The notes under the pieces: generated by a model | What the model saw: only the letters and a program-made list of their open reading frames with translations | Database searches by the model: none | What the model was told of the DNA's origin: nothing | Position numbers and translations under genes: made by a program | Origin: Protostelium mycophagum | Taxonomy: Eukaryota > Evosea > Variosea > Protosteliida > Protosteliaceae | DNA: 36,817 nt | Assembly (NCBI GenBank): GCA_002081555.1 | Contig: MZNV01001659.1 | Span: forward strand, 1-36,817 | Reading direction: 5' to 3' | Shown: positions 11,778-21,399 of the stretch, piece by piece | How positions within the stretch are numbered: position 1 is the stretch's first letter | Layout of the letters: every line of letters starts with the position of its first letter

Positions 11778-11873
11778 TTATAATATAGAGATTGAGATGT
11801 AGTCGCCCTTCCTTTCTTGCAGCCGCCCGATTTATGTGATTCTTGGCGTCTTGCTCCCAACCGTTTCGGAAAA

Positions 11874-12014
11874 ATGTCGACATCAACAGCTGTCAAGTGT
11901 ACAGCCGGATCTTTCAATGGCGGAATTCCTATCCTCCGAAGATCTTCGCTGGAAGTGGACGCGGATCAATCCGGAGAAATACGGATGAATTATAAAGTTC
12001 GGAAATATGGCTAA
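11874..12014 (+). CDS. Possible small protein, unknown
   Basis: A 46-codon frame starting MSTSTAVKCTAGSF follows the Amt stop by about 100 nt. An acceptor-like tttcttgcag lies at 11811-11821 and an AATAAA at about 12119. It could be a separate small gene, an alternative last exon of the Amt gene or untranslated sequence. No family was recognised. Confidence 0.25.
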   Translation: MSTSTAVKCTAGSFNGGIPILRRSSLEVDADQSGEIRMNYKVRKYG

Positions 12015-12266
12015 TTACGCTATTTTCCAGTTCCGTCCGTCACCATGGACACTGTGCCGCCGTGCTCAATTTTAATCTGCCAATGTAGACAGCTGTCGTC
12101 GACAAGAAGTTTTAAATGAATAAAAGTCTACCCTCATCTGTACACTATCTGTGCATGGACATGAGGATGCTGATGCGACTTCCTGCTGTACAGAATTGTA
12201 GTCAGCAAAAATAGATCCGGTTATTCACCAAACAACGGGGAATCTCATTTTCGCAATACACGGAAG

Positions 12267-14347
12267 ATGCCAGCTCGTGATGATCTCGTCTCTGAGCAAG
12301 AGGTGGATGATCTGGAGGTGATTGATCTAGAAGAAGAAGGGAGATGTATCAATTGTGACAAATACGAAAAGCTCAGCAAGAGTATCTTCAAAGCCTTCCA
12401 AGAGTGAGTCCCTTTCAATTATCAAGCTCAATGTAATGTAGATACAAGGTGAAATCAGAGGAGGATGCAAAGAGATACGAGGAATCAGTGAAATCATTTT
12501 CTGACAAGTCTCACGAACAAGAGACCAAGGTTAGTCTATAGAAACGACATAATGCTGACATGTCCAGATCGTACAATTAGAGAAGCATTTGGAAGTCATG
12601 AAAGACGAACATCTGAAGGAAAGAGAGGATCATACGACCTACTTAGCCGAATTATTGCACAATATAAACGCTTTTCAGGAGGTAGACCGACGTTCTTTGT
12701 CTCTCAACTGAAACAATCAAAGCAAAATAACAAAATCGTCGCAGAAGACCAGCAGCAGATCGCATTGTTGCAGAAGAAGGTAACAACATCACACAGCCTG
12801 ATCTGAATGACGTACAGCTACAAGAAAGAGATGAAAGGATTGAGGAGTTGAGATTGTCCATGTCACAGCCAAAAGAGGGTACAATATCTATCTTTGTCTC
12901 TCAGTACTTTTCGTTCCAAGATCTTATAGCGTTGTAGATCTGATCTATTTTTAGAATTGAATGTCGCGATGATTCTGGACCCAGTCAACAAAATCGGAGA
13001 AATTTCAACCACAAAGGTCTGACCTGAACATCTGAATTTTCACTGAAAACTCCAGGATAGTTCGACAGTCACGCCTACGAATGAAGAGTGTAAAATTAAT
13101 ACAATGAAAAATAGCTTAGGCGATATGATCAAAAAATCTGAGCAACAGAGAAAACACACGATTGAACGATGGAAATCGGTCACACATTTAATACCAAAAA
13201 ACGTGAATTTTTATATCTCTTGGAATTTAGAATCATAAACAGACGCGGTTTTTACCGTGAATTTTGTTGTGATTTCACGGGAAAAATGACTCCTCCAGCG
13301 CACTGCAAGTCCAGTAATCAATTTTAACTCTGCCGCCAGTTTGGTATTTACGCTTCTCCAAGTATATACTAAACTTGGTAGCTGATCAAAAAACGTCAGA
13401 TGGCTGTCAAAGGCTCTGAAATGACACATCAATATCCTGTCGACGAGACATGGCGGGGCCCCCTTTTCAAAATCCCGTTGCTCGAGGTAAAGTCTGACTT
13501 GGCTGTTGTAGATAGATTATTCATTTCATGAGGTGGTACAGAAACAAAAAACACCCGTTCCAAAAATTGTGGCCGAGACCTATCGCTGGTTAAGCATGAA
13601 AGGTATCATTGAGACAGATAAATAAATAATGAGCGAGATTAATAGTCTTCAGAATCACACACGGAATACGCTGTTTATTTCATGCCTGGTGACCAAGAGA
13701 GGATCAAAAAATTGTGCCAGGTGTACCAGAGATGTGAGCACCTAGACCAGATCCGTCTCTTGAATACTGACATATTAGGTGGATCTGTAGATCTTTCTGC
13801 AGATCAACATCACACATCTGTAATAATGGGCGTCTTGAAGCATTACATCAGCTTGATTCCTGGAGGTCTGATACCCGAGGAATTTCGCGGTAAATTCCCC
13901 CGTACAGGTGAAGATTGTACAGTTGTAGATGGCATTGACTCCAGCAGACGACACGACAAAAGATATCCGAAGAGCAATACGTGAATTCTTAATGTTACTT
14001 CCAAAAGCGAATGTCGACATTCTTCTCGCTTTGAACGAATTATTCTCAGGAGTAAGTACAATGTATCTACAATTCTATTTCAAAACCTCGTTGATCTTTA
14101 CAGAATTTTCATTATGGTGAATATGATGAAGTGGAGACAGACATGCTCTTAAAAGTGTATATGAGCTCAGTGCTACCAAAATACCCCCTTACCACAAGTC
14201 TTTCAAAGGTAAGAATCTTTTACGCCGTGGAAGTCAAACCTGACCACACAGTTGTTCAATATCCTGATGGAAGATCACTCCCAATTTGTGGACTTGATGA
14301 GCTCAGAGACGAGACAATTCCTCTATAGACCTGTCAGCCTTGGGTAA
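12267..14347 (+). CDS. Coiled-coil protein with C-terminal RhoGAP-like domain
   Basis: The first half (12267-13190) encodes an acidic start (MPARDDLVSEQEVDDLEVID) and a long heptad-rich coiled coil split by introns of about 38-45 nt. An in-frame splice path through small exons near 13230 and 13320 leads to PLFKIPLLEVVQKQKTPVPK and IVAETYRWLSMK, the RhoGAP entry. PGDQERIKKL, VLKHYISLIPGGLIPEEF and IREFLMLLPKANVDIL follow, as in RhoGAP. The usual GIFRVPG loop reads AVYFMPG, so the arginine finger is absent. The end model is SLSKLFNILMEDHSQ to a TAA at 14345-14347. If the path near 13230 is wrong, these are two adjacent genes. An inactive GAP would act as a Rho-binding scaffold. Confidence 0.6.
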
Positions 14348-15026
14348 AATTAGTTGATTCGTTGTGTAGTACTGTGACAGGATGTCAGTCCCAAAATACA
14401 CTTCAATGAAATATTGGTGGATCCACATCTGATATTATTCGTTCCTCCAATACATGTTCGTGATCGCGGCACTTACCGAAGATATTAACGCGAGATACGA
14501 CCAGTCACGGACCAAAAAATAGAATCATCTTGTTGTTGGTTCTTTCACAGAAATCTGCTACTTCTCCGCGGTACACAACCAATATCCTGCATGTCAACCA
14601 AAAAAGTTAATTTTTTTGATAGAGGAACCAAATCTCAACACATATTTTCAATCAAATGACACCCAATAAAATCGTATAATCTCGACCGGACATAATTTAA
14701 GTTCCAGGGAAGTAGAGGTTCGACATAACCGCTCTGGCGGGCGGAGCGGGTTGTTACGCTGTATTTTGCGGTTGCTTTTAAACGTTGCAATAAATCCAAT
14801 AAATTCTCCTACCTGTCGATTGCGGTTGTGACTGACGTTAATAACCGTGGTGCTTTCAGGCGAAATCAGCCGAGGTCTCCACTAGCCCCGCGGCAGTTGT
14901 CAGAGATTTCGGACAAATAAACCGGGGCGGACATGGGGTGACACAACCTTGTTTTTCCGCGGTTGTCACCCGGTGGACACTTTTTATGCAAGACAAAACA
15001 GACGAACACAAACAGAGACGAGCAAC
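14348..15026. other. Intergenic region before TALE gene A
   Basis: No exon was recognised in about 680 nt. The stretch contains a GC-rich patch near 14730-14760 and repeated CCGCGGTT/AACCGTG-type words. It is probably promoter sequence for the homeodomain gene. Confidence 0.4.
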
Positions 15027-15799
15027 ATGAGGCAACCAGCTTGTGAAGAGAGCAATCACATTAGAATCCCTCTGACGGGGCAGAAAGCTGAGGTACTGAA
15101 GAGATGGTTCACCAAACATCTTGATTGTCCATACCCTTCTTCTTCAGACAAAGCTGCGCTGGCGAAGGAGACAGGATTACAGCTGGGTGAGTACTTCTAA
15201 AGTTTACCTTCCCTCTTGTCATCTTGACAGCCGCGTTGCTGACAAAATGCCAGGCCAAATCAACATGTGGTTCACGAATGCAAGGAGAAGAATGCTGAAT
15301 AAAGCAAACAACAATAAGAGCGACAAGAGAGGACAGAAGGATCTGAGCTTGATGAGAAAGCAACAAGACATTAGAATCATCATGGAATGGGCGCTCACAC
15401 ACAAGATCATCTCTCCACAAATGATTGGCCTCGAAGAGCTCACCGAACTTGTGGCACTGACAGGATGGACACCAATCGAGATTAAGAACTGGATCATGAA
15501 AGGCAAAGAATGGCTAGGTTCGTCCTTCAAGTCACATACCAAATACTGATCATCTCCCAGCAGCTCAAATCACGAGTGTAGAAGCAGAAAGAGTCCGAAA
15601 TGACACCGCCACAGCCTTCACTCTCTCTTCACCACCATCATCGCCTCGACAGCCTCTAATGTCTCCTCAGTCTGACTTCTCAGAGAGATCACAAGATGAT
15701 GAAGAATGGAATCAAGTGAAGGAAAGCCAACAGGGATCACCCCAGCCGATAGAATGGATATTTCAAGTCCGAAGAGGAACAAGTGTTTCAGCCTTGTAG
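15027..15799 (+). CDS. TALE homeodomain protein A with second homeodomain-like module
   Basis: Three exons, 15027-15186, 15254-15517 and 15561-15799, give 220 residues. The first domain (residues 12-75) reads LTGQKAEVLKRWFTKH, a three-residue-extended loop with CPYPSSS, then ETGLQLGQINMWFTNARRRM. This is the TALE pattern, with WFxNxRRR in the recognition helix. It is followed by RKQQDIRIIMEWALTHK and LTGWTPIEIKNWIMKGKEWL. In these, the W, P, G and WI-x(2)-GK-x-WL positions mirror a degenerate second homeodomain. The tail is Ser/Pro-rich. It is a putative nuclear transcription factor. The whole architecture recurs in gene B at 34266-35291. The stop faces the TULIP gene, 131 nt away. Confidence 0.85.
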
Positions 15800-15930
15800 T
15801 TGTATATAAATTGTTGAGTTGATCTCGTCTTCTCTTGCTTGTGATGGAGTGCATTGAAGCCTTTTGATTTCGTCCGTGATGACGTCAACACAGATCATCT
15901 CAAACACAATCAAGATCAAAGATACACTCT

Positions 15931-17190
15931 TTATTGATCATCTGGGTTGTAACTGTCCAGAGCCTTCTCGCTGTACATCTTAAACATCTCCTCTACTGCC
16001 TTCTGCAGCTCCGAGGATAGATTCTTTTTCATCGAGGCTTTGAAAGCGCCCATGATCAGGTTATAGACAACACTGACACTCGATCCACTGATCTTGATGT
16101 CTAAATGTTTCATGTTGACATCACAAGACATCATACGAGATGACGCCCAGGTATCATCTTGCGAGAACTTCATCTTAACCGTGATGCAAGTATCAGAGAG
16201 GCCCGCTGTTGCATTACCGCTGTCCTGCATCATGTAAACCCTCATGTCTTCACGTACGTTAAAGTCACGGCAGAGCGCGGTAAGATGACGTGATCAAAAG
16301 ATGATGGCGTCATGTTACCTTGAGTTTTGGGAAAGATTTTTTCTTATAATTCCAGCCAAATTGTTCCAAATTTGCAGAAATTTTATCCCTGAATATTTTC
16401 AATTTTATCAGAAATAATAAAAATAATCAAAAAATATTGAAATTTTGTAAAGTTTTTGGATTTTCAATTGGTTTGCCACAGGCGGTAGTAACCGTGAAAA
16501 AGCGCGGTATGGAACCGTGTTCACTCTCAAAAAAACGTCTCTTTCTGACAAGTGTAGATTTTGAGACTCACCACACGATGATGACGTCACCACCCGGTCT
16601 GAACTCCAAAGACACGTGTTGTAAGGGAATATTCGCCTCCTCCACGGTGATCTTCCCACGTCAGTTGACGAGAGATCACGTTAGCTTACCGCGTCGAAAC
16701 CGTAATAAACTGTTCCTATTGCTTTACCTCCGTCCACTTGGTCTTCCGTATGTTCGGTCTGTGCATTCTCCAATGCCTGGAATTTTCATTTTCCAGAAAA
16801 TATTTTCGACGATCTACAACACTCGAAATTCCGAAAAAATCTCGCGTATCTACAACGGACTTTTACGCTCTACAACGGTGTAATTTCGTACCATGATGAG
16901 GGCGGGAATCATTTCAGTCTTCATAAAGGACAGATAATGGATGTGGAAGTTTGACCCGTTTTTCATCTCTTTTTCAAAATCGAACGTTTTCTTCGGTTTC
17001 TGTCTCTCTACAACTCGTCAGAGAAAATTCGCTGAAAATTCCTGGAGTTACCGGCATAACGGTCTCTGCGGTGGTCTGTGACCATGAATGACTCGCCCCG
17101 TTCTATTTTTAGCTCGAGTTGAGACATCTCCTGCTCCATTATTCTGGCCAGAGCGTCGCCCACCTGTGATATCTTAGTTCTTGTAGACAA
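15931..17190 (-). CDS. TULIP (BPI/LBP-like) lipid-binding domain exons
   Basis: Exons on the minus strand encode GDALARIMEQEMSQLELKIE, KTFDFEKEMKNGSNFHIHYL, IPLQHVSLEFRPGGDVIIV and a last exon with SCDVNMKHLDIKISGSSVS, VVYNLIMGAFKASMKKNLSS and ELQKAVEEMF. Alternating beta strands, then an amphipathic helix ending in a short acidic tail, match the N-terminal barrel of BPI/LBP-type TULIP proteins. No signal peptide is visible; the first ATG inside is at 17139. The first exon begins at an acceptor (after 17164) in phase with upstream proline-rich exons, so it is probably the C-terminal part of the BAR gene to its right. If separate, it is an intracellular lipid-binding protein. Family assignment is moderate. 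Confidence 0.55.
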
Positions 17191-17211
17191 AAAATGTCGA
17201 TGGACTACAAC

Positions 17212-19980
17212 GCACTGTGTCTGGTCCGGAAGGGGCGGGTGCAGGCTGACGATTGTGAGAAATTTACTCTAAAAATCGTGGAAAACTCACCTGAGGTTTC
17301 TTCTTTTTCAGCGTTCTTTTCACCTTTTTCTATTAACCAACTTTTTTGGCGGGATTTTGATTTTTCAAATTTTGAATCTTACCTTGGGTTGCGCCTCTTC
17401 TTTTGAAACGGATTGTTCTTCCTTCACTTCCTGCTTTTTAACTTCTGGTGGTGGAGATTGACGTGTCGATTTTTCCGTGACCTTTACATGAATTTTCTCG
17501 GAATCTTCCTTCACGAAGACAGGCGGGGTTTTTTCGGTCTGGACGGAGGAGATTTGGGCGGGATTTCCATCTGCAGTGCTATTTTTAGCATTGTTTCTTC
17601 TCGCAACAACTGGGCTTGACGTCTCAATTGTGTTGGACCTTGGTCTTGCCGCCTCTGCGGATTTTCAAAATTTGAATTTGGAATCAACAATCCTTTGACA
17701 AATCCACAGAGTTTTCGATTGTCGGAAGATTGGCGCTTTTGCCACAGACAAGAGCAGCCGCACATAAATAAATTCAGTAAGTTTAGACTTTTTACGCACT
17801 TGGGCACGTTTGCACAAACGAAAAATAATACAAAAACATTCTGCTGCTCTGCCAAAGACCCAGCCGGCACATCCTTCCTTCACTCGTCTACAACAGTGTA
17901 AACTGACCTGTCGGCTTGGGCACCCTCGTGTCAATCTGCTCCGTCGTCCTCGGTGCTCTCAGGACGATTTTTTGTTTTTCTGCGGGTTTCTCTTCGGGTT
18001 TTTTGTCAAACAACGCGAGGCGTTGTGCAAAAGTCATTTTGGCCAAGTCCTTGGGCAACACCTCTGACGCAGAAGATTCTGGTTTGCTGTCATTTTTTGT
18101 CGGAATTTAATCGAAAAAGGGGTGTCACCTGGGTGACGATTTCTGTCAAATTTGACAGGTGAGAGTGGTTTCTGGGGGGTTAGAGGTCTCTCAGTCTCGA
18201 TGGGCTTACTCTGTGATGGTGCGGTCTTTCTCCATTCAGCCTTGAGGCTCTTGTTCACAGCCGATACGGCTGTGGGAGGTGGTGTAGATGCAGTTGTAGA
18301 GGGGGCCGCGAACTGAACTTTTGGCGGGGAAGGGGTTGGCTTCGTGGGGGTTGTATTTACAACGGGGGTCGGTGTTGTAGTTTGAGTTGTAGTTACAATG
18401 GGCACTTTTACAGCAGTGATGGGTGCCGTTGTGGGTGAGGGGACTTCAAGGGGCTTTGAGACCGGGGCTGTTGGGGGTTTTGGGAGGGAGGGTTTGGTTG
18501 GTGGTGGGGATTTGACATTAACCGCAAAATTTGCGTTAACAACGGGAGCGGGAGTCGCCCTATGGACTTCCGGACTCTGAGCCTATTCGTGTTCAGAAAA
18601 AATGGTGGAGGGAGGGATCGAACCTGAGGCGTGCTGGGTTTAGGCTTGACAGGCACAGGTGGCGCAGCACGAGAAGGTGTAGGAGAATGTACAGGCGAGG
18701 GCTGAGATGTCATTTGAGACGTCGGAGGGGACAATTGAGATGTCGTAGGCGACAATTGAGATGGTACAGGCGACATCTTGGCGGAATTTCGGAGATTTTC
18801 AGGGGTGTCGGGGGGACTTACGTGTTTACTTAAATTCCTGGAGCTGCGGCGACTCTGCATGATATCACATGAGGTTTCACGGTGTTAGGATCGAGACATC
18901 TCACCTTGCAGTCCTCTTGCATCTTAATTATATCCGGTACGACTTTGTCCATGACCTCTTTTCCCGCCAAAAAAAATGTTTTAAAAGACTCGAAATATAA
19001 TTGTATCACTTGTATCAGAGCAAAAGTGCAAGAATCTGAAAATCATTTAAAATTAATTTTTCAAGTCAAAAATTATTCTTCAAAAATAAATATAATACCC
19101 AATAAATCGTCCAAGTATTGATTTGTTTGTATGTCCGTCTATATATTTTTTCAACTAGGACTCCATTGGCACATGCTTACCTCTTTGAATGCAGCTGTGC
19201 TCGCTTTCAGCTCAGATTCGTGCTCGTAATTTTTGCCCTTCTCCTTCGCGGCCTCACTCTTCTTAATGTGGTTATCCATGTCTGATTTCTTATGAGACCA
19301 CTCATTCCTCTTCTCTCTGGCTAAAGGCATGTCCTCTTTAACAATTTTTCTCAATGGAATGACACATGATGCCTCAATAGAGTGCCTAGTGGCAGTTTCC
19401 ATCTTAACGATCTCATTGAAGAAGAAGTCTGCACGAGAGAGGACATTTCCTGTTAGAGATTAAATGGATGTTCAGGGAGATGAATGGCTCACTCAGATCG
19501 TCCATCTCGGCCATGTCTCCACACACCTTTGTCTTGTACGTTCTAAATCCGTCCTGTACACTCTCATGAGCTTCTGTTGTCTCTTGAATGATTTAGAATT
19601 ATAAATTGATGATTGTTGCTGACCCATCAACACCTTGGTCTCTTTTTCAAAATTTCGGTAGATCTTTGGAAGCAGTAGGTCAATCTCATCTAACATGGAC
19701 GCCTTCTTCTCTATCTCGTCAGACGTACGGACATGACGGAGCTGTCAAGATTCAGATGGACTCTATGTAACTGTAGTAATGGACCTTGTCTGTGAAGGCT
19801 CTCACGCTCGGCATGCGAGTCACTTTTGGGCTGCTCTTGAACATTATCTCTTCCCTACTATACCCTACACGAAAGAAATATTCTGTGTCTGCGTTGTGAT
19901 ATCTTTTGGAAAAAATGTCCTCCAAGTCCCGGCGTTCGAGAACGGCCGATGTTTGGAGTTCTGATCATCCTGCGCGGCAT
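17212..19980 (-). CDS. BAR-domain protein with long proline-rich region
   Basis: From right to left the exons encode a helical BAR domain (EIEKKASMLDEIDLLLPKIY, FRTYKTKVCGDMAEMDDL, RADFFFNEIVKMETATRHSI, EKRNEWSHKKSDMDNHIKKS, IQLYFESFKTFFLAGKEVM). The pattern resembles BAR domains of the APPL/GRAF/ACAP kind, which sense or bend membranes. A Ser/Pro/Thr-rich linker starts SRRSSRNLSKHVSPPDTPEN and runs through 18400-18860, with repeated SQLSPxTSQ, to KMTFAQRLALFDKKPEEKP and a Lys/Glu-rich stretch. It ends KKVKRTLKKKKPQPAPAPSG near 17212. The linker carries PxxP motifs for SH3 partners. The start codon is unresolved (ATGs near 19980). The last exon joins the TULIP exons in phase, suggesting one long gene. 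Confidence 0.65.
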
Positions 19981-20406
19981 GTCATGCGGCCTCGAGGCAC
20001 TAAGTAATTCTACAACTCCAGTTTCTTAGCGTAAACCTTCACAGCAGTTACCGTGGAATCTTTAAATATAGGTTTTAATGTGAAAAGTCATATCTGTTAG
20101 GCTGAAAGTTTCTTTTTCATTGAAAAAATTTCCAAAATCCCTATGATAAAACAAAATCAAATTTATTTTTTTTGAAATTGTCTGTAAGCTTCCCACAAGG
20201 CCATCGTCACTGAATTCGCTTTTTCTATGAAGAAAAAATTGTCGATTATTCAAAAAAATCTGAATTCTCTTCGTTCGTTTTTTGCAAGTACTGGTCAGAC
20301 TCCTCCATAATGAACACGTTAATTACCGAGATTTTTAACGTGGTTACGAGGGATCTGACCAAACTCTGCAATCCAGAAAACAAAAACAATAAAAATCAAA
20401 AGATAC
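19981..20406. other. Spacer between the BAR gene and the RNA methyltransferase
   Basis: This holds the unresolved 3' end of the methyltransferase (a frame at 20253-20400 with EESDQYLQKTNEENSDF may be its tail) and the 5' region of the BAR gene. AT-rich, with one CTACAAC at 20010-20016. Confidence 0.35.
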
Positions 20407-21193
20407 AGAGATTGTAACATCGTATGTGACGCCCGTCTTGAGGAATGAAGACGAGGGATTCATCTATAATCTGGTCCCTGATCTGTCTCAGTCCGTCGGT
20501 TTCCGAGCCAAACACCAAGCAAAGGGAGTCCTGTGTGTTGTCCTCTTTATTCTTTGGTTTCTATTCATGTCAGTGTTTATTTTTTGAGGGTCATAGTTTT
20601 GGTTTGTAATTTTAGATATCTGCTTTGTGATATCAGTCTAGGAAGATCCACAGTGGCGATTTGATTCTGTTCTTTCATCTCTTTATTGTGATGAAGATGT
20701 AACGTCTTCTGACATGATAACGAATATTGTAAAATAAAATACCTCCCAAAAATCGAGATCGACGAGTGACGTTGTCCCCATTGTTGTGAAAAAATGTTCT
20801 AATTGTTATTAAAACAGGATAAGATGGAATGTCTCACTCTTGCCCATATCAGTGCTAGATCTCTTAAAGTGATCCCAATCATCGTATTCTTTCAGATCAA
20901 TCTTATCCCTATTTTCTTTGAGCGTGATTCCACAGATGAAAAAACACACCAATAATCGAGACCGGCCCTCTTTAGTTTCGAATCGTCTATGGTGAAACCA
21001 TATGGTTTGATGAGATGAAGTTTTGCATTAAATCCAAGACACGTTCTTCCAATGTTGCCTGATCTCCTTCATTCCTTGTGAACACAGTGTTAGCAGTAAT
21101 GTGATCAAGCTCACCTGTATTCCAGTGTATCCTAGGTTGGAATAAGACGACGTTCAGAGACGGTAACTTGCCTAACTGAGAGAGACTTGACAT
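20407..21193 (-). CDS. TrmL/YibK-type SPOUT RNA 2'-O-methyltransferase
   Basis: Likely methylates the 2'-OH of the wobble nucleotide of tRNA, as bacterial TrmL does. From the ATG at 21193: [16 protein letters not shown] splices over a 57-nt intron to [20 protein letters not shown], then [16 protein letters not shown] and [11 protein letters not shown]. All three match TrmL ([26 protein letters not shown]). Later exons give [17 protein letters not shown] and [14 protein letters not shown], with motif 2 of the SPOUT knot (FGxExxGL). [13 protein letters not shown] is motif 3 (IPxxxxxRSLNLS). The C-terminal exon after 20407 could not be settled. The family is mostly bacterial or organellar, so a mitochondrial or plastid-derived role is possible; no targeting peptide is visible. 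Confidence 0.85.
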
Positions 21194-21399
21194 TATGATC
21201 AAGGAATTGATGACATTCGCAAAACTGACACGTTGTAGACTCAAGGAAAAAGATGGGCCGGAATAATTATTCTAAGACGTCTTGAAAACTCATTGACACA
21301 CTCACGTGACCCCCTCGTCGGGCCGAGCCGGGAACTTTTTAGTTCTATTTGCCCGTGATCGCCACTCTAAGCACACTCCAGTGCCCTAAAGAGGTCATC

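Noticed and set aside
17008-17190. Independent start of the TULIP gene at 17190
   Set aside because: The codon there is TTG, not ATG, and the region reads better as intron plus an exon joined in phase to the BAR gene.
18398-18580. Glycine/valine-rich plus-strand frame
   Set aside because: Shadow of the Ser/Pro/Thr-rich BAR-gene linker on the other strand; low-complexity DNA gives open frames on both strands.
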